A stretch of DNA of 7,131 bases from contig DAIRVC010000141.1 in NCBI GenBank assembly GCA_036803025.1, forward strand, positions 1 through 7,131, given 5' to 3'. The stretch comes from DAIRVC01 sp036803025 (GTDB taxonomy: Bacteria > Chloroflexota > Anaerolineae > Anaerolineales > E44-bin32). Positions 1 through 5,207 of the stretch are shown here, piece by piece; position 1 is the stretch's first letter; each line of letters starts with the position of its first letter. Made by a program: the position numbers and the translations under genes. Below the pieces are notes generated by a model, which was not told the DNA's origin, searched no databases, and saw only the letters and a list, made by a program, of their open reading frames with translations.

Positions 1-1
1 G

Positions 2-241
2 GATACCTGGACCAGTCCGGAGACCGGCGCCGCTTACCCATCCGCCTGGCGGGTACGCGTCGTCGAGGCGGACCTCGATCTGAACCTCGAGCCGTGGCTG
101 GCCGATCAGGAGATGCGGGTGAGTTTCCCCTATTGGGAGGGCGCGGTGCGCATCCGCGGCCGGAGCGCGGGCCGGTCCGTGGAGGGGAACGGATACGTCG
201 AGCTGACCGGTTACGCCATCAGCATGCAGGGGATCCTTTAG
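2..241 (+). CDS. C-terminal fragment of an AttH/CrtC-type lipocalin-like protein
   Basis: Frame 2 is open from the window edge to a TAG at 239-241, giving the last 79 residues of a protein whose start lies outside. The fragment begins DTWTSPETGAAYPSAWRV and continues with a DQE, then YWEGAV, and ends with GNGYVELTGYAISMQGIL. The order W-SP-TG-YP-W, then YWEGAV, then GYVELTGYA is characteristic of the AttH / carotenoid 1,2-hydratase (CrtC) superfamily, a tandem lipocalin-like beta-barrel fold. Family members include carotenoid hydratases acting on acyclic carotenoids, but many genomic members have unknown substrates and sit beside lipoprotein-type ABC transporters. Only the second barrel's end is visible, so substrate and localisation cannot be judged. 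The next gene is convergent, so this is the last gene of its unit on this side. Confidence 0.85.
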   Translation, partial: DTWTSPETGAAYPSAWRVRVVEADLDLNLEPWLADQEMRVSFPYWEGAVRIRGRSAGRSVEGNGYVELTGYAISMQGIL

Positions 242-344
242 CGCCCTCCCCTTCGGCTGATGAGCGGATGGCAGGCGGACGGCCCGCCGAGCGACTCCCC
301 CCTTCTTCCCGCGCTCTGCCTTTCGGGGAGTGGCTGAGCCTGAC

Positions 345-395
345 CCCCACCGACAGCCTTGGCAGCGGAGCGGAGAATGAAGCCCAGCGGTGGGG
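345..395. terminator. Possible stem-loop between convergent genes
   Basis: The arms CCCCACCG (345-352) and CGGTGGGG (388-395) are perfect complements separated by 35 nt, in the 165-bp gap between two convergent genes (242-406). Neither strand has a U-tract after the stem, so this is not a classical intrinsic terminator. It could be a Rho-assisted or bidirectional end, or chance in GC-rich DNA. A second, looser pairing (ACTCCCC near 294 with GGGGAGT near 335) lies in the same gap. I see no gene in this gap. Confidence 0.3.
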
Positions 396-406
396 CGTCC
401 AAGTGA

Positions 407-1147
407 CTAGAGCAGCACCATTCCGAGCAGTACGCCGGTTGCGGTCAGCGTCAGGTTGTCGATATCCTTCAGCGGTAACGCCTCGACCAGCGTCGCGGCC
501 AGGCTGATGATGAGGACGGCGACGGCGGTCCGCCCGAGTTCGAGCGGCGGCTGGAAGTTGCCGAAGGCGTTGAAGAGCGCCACAAAACCGAGGGCGAAGA
601 CGAAGCCGCCGACCAGCATGGCGGCCGACCCGGCCCAGCTCTTCTCCGATCCGAACGGCAGCTTGACCCTGCCCCAACGCCTGCCAACCACGTCCGCCAG
701 CCCGTCGCCGCCGCACATCAGCATCAAAGCCAGGATCCCGATCGGCGAGTGACGCCAGAACAGCAGCGTGCACAGCACGAAGACGATCCCGTAGTACAGC
801 GGGCCGCGCAGTATCTCACGCGGGTTCCCGGTACGGGTCATGGCCTGGACCGCGGCCGGATCTTGCATCTTCCCGATCCCGACCAGGAAGAACTGCACGG
901 TGATGGCGAATGGCACCAGCGCCGCCAGGTAGCGCGCTGCGTCACTTCCGCTGAACAGGTTCCAGCACAGGACGAACAACGGGCCGGTGCCGATGTGGAT
1001 GATCTTGCGGCTCAGCCGTTGCTCGATCAGGCCGCGCTCGGCCAGCGCATCCATCAGGCGCAGCCAGCCCAGCGCCACCGCGAACGTGATCACGGTGGCC
1101 ACGATGTCCTGCAGCCAGTCATTGCTGAAGAAGGGATCAAGCCACAT
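407..1147 (-). CDS. Phytol/dolichol kinase-family integral membrane enzyme
   Basis: This is a 246-residue multi-pass membrane protein of the VTE5 phytol kinase / SEC59 dolichol kinase / CDP-diglyceride synthetase superfamily. Members use CTP or a related nucleotide to phosphorylate polyprenyl alcohols, or transfer CMP to lipids. Family signatures in order are RKIIHIGTG (residues 47-55), REILRGPLYYG (110-120), CGGDGLADVVGRRWG (145-159), SEKSWAGSAAM (167-177) and LVEALPLKDIDNLT (220-233). The DG-AD-GRR and EKSWAGS blocks are the expected nucleotide-binding and catalytic region. Hydrophobic spans lie near 14-30, 54-64, 76-92, 118-130, 136-147, 174-193, 206-222 and 234-246. The start is the ATG at 1147, because a strong AGGAGG (1159-1154) sits 6 nt upstream; the reading frame stays open to 1306, but that extension is Arg-rich and unlike the family. 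Exact substrate (phytol, farnesol, dolichol) is unknown. Confidence 0.85.
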   Translation of the reverse strand: MWLDPFFSNDWLQDIVATVITFAVALGWLRLMDALAERGLIEQRLSRKIIHIGTGPLFVLCWNLFSGSDAARYLAALVPFAITVQFFLVGIGKMQDPAAVQAMTRTGNPREILRGPLYYGIVFVLCTLLFWRHSPIGILALMLMCGGDGLADVVGRRWGRVKLPFGSEKSWAGSAAMLVGGFVFALGFVALFNAFGNFQPPLELGRTAVAVLIISLAATLVEALPLKDIDNLTLTATGVLLGMVLL

Positions 1148-1151
1148 CGCC

Positions 1152-1173
1152 GGCCTCCTGTGCAGGAGGCCGA
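1152..1173 (-). promoter_or_regulatory. Palindrome containing the Shine-Dalgarno of the kinase gene
   Basis: The segment is a near-perfect inverted repeat with 10-bp arms, CGGCCTCCTG and CAGGAGGCCG, around a central TG. Read on the minus strand, the arm nearest the start codon contains AGGAGG, 6 nt from the ATG at 1147. If the transcript includes both arms, the ribosome binding site would be base-paired in a stable hairpin. Transcription starting from the TAGAAT box just upstream would begin within or near the far arm and lose part of the structure, so a protein-binding DNA operator is the alternative. Confidence 0.45.
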
Positions 1174-1210
1174 TTCTACGTGAACTCCACACCTTGGGCG
1201 AGGTAGAATC
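1172..1210. promoter_or_regulatory. Symmetric divergent promoter region with TAGAAT boxes
   Basis: Perfect 8-bp inverted repeats, GATTCTAC (1172-1179) and GTAGAATC (1203-1210), are 31 bp apart start to start. Each arm contains TAGAAT, a 5/6 match to the sigma-70 -10 consensus: on the minus strand (1178-1173) facing the kinase gene, and on the plus strand (1204-1209) facing the DUF488 gene. The matching -35 regions are weak (about 3/6). The arms would therefore be overlapping back-to-back promoters, or the half-sites of a regulator shared by both genes. This is inference from sequence symmetry. Confidence 0.4.
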
Positions 1211-1237
1211 CGGGCAACCGTGATCCATCCGCTGCCT

Positions 1238-1254
1238 GCCGGCGCCACGCCGGC
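1238..1254 (+). other. Short GC hairpin in the leader of the DUF488 gene
   Basis: GCCGGCG (1238-1244) and CGCCGGC (1248-1254) form a perfect 7-bp stem with a CCA loop, 35 nt upstream of the DUF488 start. No U-tract follows. It would lie within the leader if transcription starts after the TAGAAT at 1204-1209. Function is unknown, and chance formation is plausible at this base composition. Confidence 0.3.
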
Positions 1255-1289
1255 GGCTGGCGGCGTCGACGCGGCCCGCGAGGTCTGCG

Positions 1290-1840
1290 ATGGGCATCCG
1301 CATCAAACGTGCCTATGACCCACCGGAGGAGGCCGATGGCGCCCGGCTGCTCGTCGACGCCCTCTGGCCGCGCGGCATCTCACGCGAGCAGCTGCACATC
1401 GTAGCCTGGCTGCGAGAGCTGGCCCCCAGCACCGCGCTGCGGAAGTGGTATCAGCACGACCCCGAGAAGTGGCCGGAATTCAAGCGCCGCTACTTTACCG
1501 AGCTCGAGCCGCACCAGGCGCTCTTGGAGCAGATCGCCTGGCGGGCCAGGGCCGAGACGATCACCTTGGTGTATGCCTCACGCGAGACGCGCCTCAACAA
1601 TGCCGCGGCGNNNNNNNNNNNNNNNNNNNNNNNNNNNNNNNNNNNNNNNNNNNNNNNNNNNNNNNNNNNNNNNNNNNNNNNNNNNNNNNNNNNNNNNNNN
1701 NNNNNNNNNNGACGATCACCTTGGTGTATGCCTCACGCGAGACGCGCCTCAACAATGCCGCGGCGCTGCGGGCCCGCCTGGAAGCAATGGTCGGAACGCG
1801 GCGCCGGGGGAATGACCGGCGGACGGCAGGATGGCGTTGA
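1290..1840 (+). CDS. DUF488 family protein, interrupted by a false assembly gap
   Basis: The N-terminal half (1290-1610) reads IKRAYDPPEEADGARLLVDALWPRGISREQ, then LAPSTALRKWYQHDPEKWPEFKRRYFTEL, typical of the small DUF488 (YeaO-like) proteins of about 115-130 residues, whose biochemical role is not established. An N run then breaks the frame. The last 55 bases before the gap recur immediately after it (1711-1765) and continue in another frame as LRARLEAMVGTRRRG to TGA 1838-1840. Collapsing the repeat and removing the Ns restores one uninterrupted 131-residue protein of the expected length, so the frame change is an assembly artefact and not a pseudogene. The ATG at 1290 has GAGG 6 nt upstream. 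It is transcribed divergently from the kinase gene and is followed after 52 nt by a methyltransferase-like gene. Confidence 0.85.
1556..1610 (+). repeat. 55-bp gap-flanking duplicate, left copy
   Basis: This is identical to 1711-1765 and ends exactly at the first N. It encodes part of the TITLVYASRETRLNNAAA segment of the DUF488 protein. The match stops exactly at the gap edge on both sides, as expected for two contigs that overlap by one k-mer and were scaffolded instead of merged. Confidence 0.95.
1611..1710. other. Assembly gap of exactly 100 N
   Basis: There are 100 consecutive Ns, a conventional placeholder length. The flanking 55-bp identity indicates that the true distance is probably negative, meaning the contigs overlap and no sequence is missing. 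Confidence 0.95.
1711..1765 (+). repeat. 55-bp gap-flanking duplicate, right copy
   Basis: This is identical to 1556-1610 and starts exactly at the first base after the Ns. It leads directly into the C-terminal codons of the DUF488 gene. See the left copy for interpretation. Confidence 0.95.
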
Positions 1841-1892
1841 AGCCGCCACCCAAGCCCGAACCCGGTGTACGACTTCGTGAGGGGGAACGTCC

Positions 1893-2495
1893 ATGGGTAG
1901 CGAGACGGCCTTTCAGATCGCCTTCTGGACTCTGCTTGGATTGGTGATGATCATGAGGGTCTTCTTCGCCGCGCAAGTCCGCAAGAGCGGCGGCCGGCTG
2001 CTGCCCGATGGCGCCGCGGTCGAACGCGAAGGCCGCGCCGCCTTTGCCGTGCGCTTCGTAGGTTTCTTTGCACTGATCGGTATTCTCGTCGCCTACGGCC
2101 TCAAGCTGCCGTGGATGCAGGCCCTGTCACTGCCGCTCCCGGCCTGGCTGCGCTGGACCGGTTTCAGCCTGGGCCTGCTGAGCCTGGGCCTCTGGACCTG
2201 GACCCAGCGGGCCTTGGGCGCTCAGTGGTCCGCCCAACTGCAGCTTCGCCAGGACCATCGCCTCATCACCACCGGCCCGTATGCGCGCGTTCGTCACCCC
2301 CTGTATGCCGGGATGATCGGCTGGGCAACCGGCCTGGCCCTGGTGACGGCCAACGGGGTCTTTGTCGCCCTGGCTGTACTGACCAGCAGCGTGCTTATTG
2401 CCCGCGTGCCGCGCGAGGAGCGGATGATGATCGAGCGCTTCGGGGATGAATACCGCGCCTACATGTCCCGCACGGGTCGCTTCCTGCCCCATTAA
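1893..2495 (+). CDS. Isoprenylcysteine carboxyl methyltransferase (ICMT)/PEMT-like membrane protein
   Basis: This 200-residue membrane protein has hydrophobic spans near residues 8-27, 53-72, 84-104 and 141-170. The conserved C-terminal part contains ITTGPYARVRHPLYAG (125-140) and RVPREERMMIERFGDEYRAYMSRTGRFLP (171-199). The GPY-RHP-Y-G and EE-FG-EY-Y-R-FLP blocks define the ICMT / phospholipid methyltransferase-like group, which binds S-adenosylmethionine at the membrane face. Bacterial members rarely have a known substrate; protein prenylation is not expected here, so a lipid or small hydrophobic acceptor is more likely. The ATG at 1893 is preceded by GAGGGGGAA at good spacing. It lies 52 nt downstream of the DUF488 stop in the same direction, so the two may be cotranscribed. 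Catalytic identity is inferred from family only. Confidence 0.85.
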   Translation: MGSETAFQIAFWTLLGLVMIMRVFFAAQVRKSGGRLLPDGAAVEREGRAAFAVRFVGFFALIGILVAYGLKLPWMQALSLPLPAWLRWTGFSLGLLSLGLWTWTQRALGAQWSAQLQLRQDHRLITTGPYARVRHPLYAGMIGWATGLALVTANGVFVALAVLTSSVLIARVPREERMMIERFGDEYRAYMSRTGRFLPH

Positions 2496-2546
2496 ACTAC
2501 CCCGCCCCGCCGCCAGCGAACGCGCCCCGTCCCGTTGATCTCGGGG

Positions 2547-2555
2547 TGGTAAAAT
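2547..2555 (+). promoter_or_regulatory. Putative extended -10 promoter of pckA
   Basis: TGGTAAAAT holds TAAAAT, 5/6 to the sigma-70 -10 box, preceded by the TGN extended -10 element. No convincing -35 lies 17 bp upstream, which fits an extended -10 promoter. Transcription would start near 2562, about 38 nt before the pckA ATG, inside the adjoining dyad. Confidence 0.5.
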
Positions 2556-2557
2556 CA

Positions 2558-2576
2558 GATACGGATAGTCCGTATC
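2558..2576. promoter_or_regulatory. Perfect dyad operator candidate at the pckA start site
   Basis: GATACGGA (2558-2565) and TCCGTATC (2569-2576) are perfect inverted repeats around TAG, a 19-bp site with two-fold symmetry typical of a dimeric helix-turn-helix repressor. It begins 3 bp after the -10 box and covers the predicted transcription start, the classical position for repression. The regulator is unknown; I see no second copy in this window. Confidence 0.5.
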
Positions 2577-2599
2577 CCTAACGATCCGGGAGATTGGAA

Positions 2600-4216
2600 A
2601 TGAGCAACCAGGTTGGCATACCCAGCCAGCACGGGCTGGAGAAGCACGGGCTGGTGAATCTCAACCTGATCCACTGGAACCTGAGCAGCCCGGCGCTGGT
2701 CGAGCGCATCGTGCAGCGCGGCGAGGGCCTCCTGGCGCATCTGGGGCCGGTCGTCGTCCGCACCGGACATCACACCGGCCGCTCGCCGAACGACAAGTTC
2801 GTCATCCCCGAGCCCGGCCAGGAGGACGCCATCTGGTGGGGGGCGACCAACAAGCGGATGTCGTTGGCCGACTTCGACCGGCTGGTGCTGCGCATGGCCG
2901 CTTACTACCAGGGGCGCGACGTCTTCGTGCAGGATGCGGCCGCCTGCTCGCACCCGGACTATCAGATGCCGATCCGGGTGGTGACCGAGACCGCCTGGCA
3001 CAACCTCTTCGCCCGCAACATGTTCGTGCGTCTGCCGACGGCGAGCCTGGGCAATCACGTCCCGCAGCTGACCATTCTGCATGCGCCCCGCTTCCACGCC
3101 GTCCCGGAGCAGGACGGCACCAACTCCGAAGTGTTCATCGTGCTGAACCTGGCGCGCCGGATGGTCATCATCGGCGGGAGCAGCTATGCCGGCGAGATCA
3201 AGAAGGCCGTCTTCACCGCCCTGAACTACCTCTTGCCGCGCCAGGGCGTCTTGAGCATGCACTGCTCGGCCAACGTCGGCGAGAACGGGGGCGTGGCGCT
3301 GTTCTTCGGGTTGTCCGGGACCGGCAAGACGACGTTGTCCTCCGACCCGGAGCGGCGCTTGATCGGGGACGACGAGCACGGTTGGGGCGACGACGGCGTC
3401 TTCAATCTCGAGGGCGGCTGCTACGCCAAGGCGATCAACCTGCGGGCCGAACTCGAGCCGGTCATCTGGGAAGCGACGCGACGCTTCGCCACCGTGCTGG
3501 AGAACGTAACGCTCGACACCATCTCGCGCCGCGTCGACTTCGACGACGCCTCGCTGACGGAGAACACCCGGGCGGCCTACCCGATCGGTTTCGTCGAGAA
3601 CCATGTGGCCGAGGGGCGAGGCGGCCACCCGACTGATGTCTTCTTCCTGACCGCCGACGCGGCCGGCGTCCTGCCTCCGATCGCCCGCCTGACACCCGAG
3701 CAGGCCTCCTTCTATTTCCTCTCCGGCTACACCTCCAAGCTGGCCGGAACGGAGAAGGGCATGGGCGTCGATCCACTGCCCACTTTCTCGGCCTGCTTCG
3801 GCGCGCCCTTTCTGCCCCTGCCCCCCAGTGTCTACTCCGAGCTGCTGGTCGAGAAGCTCGCCCGCCACAAGCCGAGGGTGTGGCTGGTCAATACGGGTTG
3901 GACCGGCGGCGCGTACGGGACCGGGGAGCGAATCCGCCTGCCCTACACGCGGGCCATGATCCGCGCCGCGCTCGGCGGCGCCCTCGACGAAGTCCCCATG
4001 CGGAACGACCCGTACTTCGGACTGTCCGTGCCCCAACATTGCCCGGACGTCCCCGATAGCGTGCTGGACCCGCGCAGCACCTGGCCCGATCCGGCTGCCT
4101 ACGATGCGCAGGCCCAGGCACTGGCCGACAAGTTCGCCCGCAATTTCGCCGCCTACGCGGATCAGGTCGATGCGCAGGTCGTGGCGGCCGGCCCGCGCCT
4201 GGCCGCCCGCGGCTGA
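2600..4216 (+). CDS. pckA: Phosphoenolpyruvate carboxykinase (ATP)
   Basis: This enzyme catalyses oxaloacetate + ATP = phosphoenolpyruvate + CO2 + ADP in the cytoplasm, as the gluconeogenic or anaplerotic step. The 538-residue length fits the ATP-dependent family. Visible signatures are HHTGRSPNDKF (57-67, with the substrate-binding Arg61), GEIKKAVF with Lys201/Lys202 for metal and substrate, His221 in SMHCSANVG, the kinase-1a P-loop GLSGTGKTTLS (238-248, Lys243/Thr244), the kinase-2 region LIGDDEHGWG (254-263, Asp257/Asp258), ENTR (321-324), FLSGYTSKLAGTE (373-385) and RIRLPYTRAMI near 444-454. All catalytic blocks appear intact. The ATG at 2600 is chosen because GGGAG (2588-2592) lies 7 nt upstream; an in-frame TTG at 2594 is too close to that site. 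Regulation probably occurs at the dyad overlapping the start of transcription. A thiol peroxidase gene follows after 35 nt and may be cotranscribed. Confidence 0.97.
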   Translation: MSNQVGIPSQHGLEKHGLVNLNLIHWNLSSPALVERIVQRGEGLLAHLGPVVVRTGHHTGRSPNDKFVIPEPGQEDAIWWGATNKRMSLADFDRLVLRMAAYYQGRDVFVQDAAACSHPDYQMPIRVVTETAWHNLFARNMFVRLPTASLGNHVPQLTILHAPRFHAVPEQDGTNSEVFIVLNLARRMVIIGGSSYAGEIKKAVFTALNYLLPRQGVLSMHCSANVGENGGVALFFGLSGTGKTTLSSDPERRLIGDDEHGWGDDGVFNLEGGCYAKAINLRAELEPVIWEATRRFATVLENVTLDTISRRVDFDDASLTENTRAAYPIGFVENHVAEGRGGHPTDVFFLTADAAGVLPPIARLTPEQASFYFLSGYTSKLAGTEKGMGVDPLPTFSACFGAPFLPLPPSVYSELLVEKLARHKPRVWLVNTGWTGGAYGTGERIRLPYTRAMIRAALGGALDEVPMRNDPYFGLSVPQHCPDVPDSVLDPRSTWPDPAAYDAQAQALADKFARNFAAYADQVDAQVVAAGPRLAARG

Positions 4217-4251
4217 TCCTGGGACGGCCCGCAACGAATGGAGAGGAATCG

Positions 4252-4773
4252 ATGACGCTCGAACGCTTCGGTGCCACGCAGTTCCGCGGCGTCGACCAGA
4301 CCGTGGTCGGCCCCGATATGAAACCCGGCGACGCGGCCCCCGACTTCGTGGCCACCGCCAACGACTGGTCATCCGTCCGCGTGCTGCAGGCGACGCAGGG
4401 CAAGGTGCGCCTGCTCGCCTCCTTGCCCTCCCTGGAGACCTCGGTCTGCGACCGTGAGACGCGCCGCTTCAACCAGGAGGCCAGCCGCCTGGGCGATGAC
4501 GTGCGCATCTTCGCCATCAGCGCCGACCTGCCCTACACCCAGGAACGCTGGTGTGGCGCGGCGGGGATCGATCGTGTCACGACCGTTTCCGACCATGCCG
4601 CCATGGACTTCGGCACGCGCTACGGCTGCTTGATCAAAGAGAAGCGCGTCTTGCGGCGGGCGGTCTTCGTGATCGGGCGCGATGACCGGGTGGTCTACGC
4701 CGATTACATGAAGGCCATGGGTGACGAGCCGAACTACGCCGAGGTTCTCGAGGCTGTTCGCCAGGCGCTGTAA
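4252..4773 (+). CDS. tpx: Thiol peroxidase, atypical 2-Cys peroxiredoxin
   Basis: This 173-residue peroxiredoxin reduces H2O2 and alkyl hydroperoxides using thioredoxin. The Tpx signature is PSLETSVCDRETRRFN (59-74), with Thr63 and the peroxidatic Cys66. The resolving cysteine is Cys101 in QERWCGAAGI, the usual Tpx spacing of about 34 residues. The conserved arginine of the active site lies in LRRAVFVI (135-136 region). An additional Cys126 is present in YGCLIKEK and is not part of the standard mechanism. The N-terminal TLERFGATQFRG start and full length match the family. The ATG at 4252 has GGAGAGG about 5 nt upstream. It lies 35 nt after pckA in the same direction and before a long stem-loop, which suggests it closes that unit. 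Its likely role is peroxide defence in a cell with oxygen-sensitive enzymes such as CODH. Confidence 0.96.
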   Translation: MTLERFGATQFRGVDQTVVGPDMKPGDAAPDFVATANDWSSVRVLQATQGKVRLLASLPSLETSVCDRETRRFNQEASRLGDDVRIFAISADLPYTQERWCGAAGIDRVTTVSDHAAMDFGTRYGCLIKEKRVLRRAVFVIGRDDRVVYADYMKAMGDEPNYAEVLEAVRQAL

Positions 4774-4819
4774 GTCTGCCGCCTGACCGGACCTATCGGT
4801 CGGACGTCAATGTGAGCTG

Positions 4820-4857
4820 ACACGGCTGGGGCGGTCGAGCGACCGCCCCGGCCGTGT
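4820..4857 (+). terminator. Long GC stem-loop after tpx
   Basis: A 17-bp stem with one G-U pair (4820-4836 with 4841-4857) closes a GAGC tetraloop. It lies 46 nt after the tpx stop codon. Only a short TTT (4862-4864) follows after GCGC, so intrinsic termination is possible but not textbook. The position at the end of a unit supports a terminator or 3'-end stabilising role. Confidence 0.6.
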
Positions 4858-5207
4858 GCGCTTTCCACCCTCCTGCAGCAGACTCAGCCCTCGCTCCCGA
4901 GGCGCGAGCCTGCCGGCGCCGGCCCGGCTGAGGCCGGTGAGGCCGCCTTCTGTGCGCCTCGCCCCCCTCGCGCCGCAACACCGGGCACCGTTCGATATTA
5001 GACCTGGTTAGTCATATTCTCGGCTCGGGGAGAACCCGACCGGGGGTCGAGGCGCGGGTGTGGCCAAGGCGTCCGACGCGCGCCGAATCCCGGCCCATTG
5101 GGGGCCATGATGACTGACACATCAAGGGGTGACATTCCCCACTGGCAAGGTCTGGATTGCCCCCGGCATCATAGATGAACACGTAACCGGGGTGGGCTAG
5201 GGCATCG
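4858..5207 (+). other. Structured non-coding region and putative leader of the CODH operon
   Basis: I find no convincing gene in these 350 bp; reading frames across it lack family-like sequence. Contents, left to right: a possible Y-shaped fold at 4883-4932, in which CTCAGCC pairs with GGCTGAG and encloses the palindrome GCCGGCGCCGGC; a locally AT-rich island at 4991-5020, the best place for a promoter (CATATT at 5013-5018 is 4/6 to a -10 box, and TTAG is repeated 10 bp apart at 4998 and 5008); a small hairpin CGACC-GGG-GGTCG near 5038-5050; a TGACA direct repeat; and a CCCCGG/CCGGGG stem at 5161-5192 with a 20-nt loop just before the DUF166 start. The leader RNA could be nearly 190 nt. No known riboswitch class is recognised. 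Confidence 0.45.
5115..5134 (+). repeat. TGACA direct repeat upstream of the CODH operon
   Basis: TGACA occurs at 5115-5119 and 5130-5134, a 15-bp period, about 75-95 bp before the DUF166 start. The repeats are direct, so they do not form the inverted TGTCA-N6-TGACA arrangement expected for a CRP/CooA-type dimer. They might be half-sites of another activator, or chance. Confidence 0.25.

Noticed and set aside
1148..1306. N-terminal extension of the phytol-kinase-like protein up to 1306
   Set aside because: The 53 extra residues are Arg-rich and unlike the family, they overlap the divergent gene's start, and AGGAGG marks the ATG at 1147.
1556..1765. Biological tandem repeat or insertion-site duplication in the DUF488 gene
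   Set aside because: The copies end exactly at the N run on both sides and merging them restores a normal gene; assembly overlap explains this better.
2594..2599. TTG at 2594 as the pckA start
   Set aside because: It lies 1 nt after the GGGAG ribosome binding site; the ATG at 2600 has correct spacing.
2555..4372. A 605-codon open frame on the minus strand opposite pckA
   Set aside because: It is antisense to a gene with all PEP carboxykinase motifs, and its product is a low-complexity Arg/Gly/Val-rich sequence with no family resemblance; long antisense frames are normal in GC-rich genes.
5111..5134. CooA/CRP/FNR-type site before the CODH operon
   Set aside because: The TGACA copies are direct repeats, not the inverted TGTCA-N6-TGACA of CRP/CooA sites, and there is no TTGAT partner at the right distance from ATCAA for FNR.
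5142..5160. Sigma-54 promoter (CTGGCA ... TTGC) before the CODH operon
   Set aside because: The -24 and -12 like elements are 3 bp too far apart; this class is strict about spacing.
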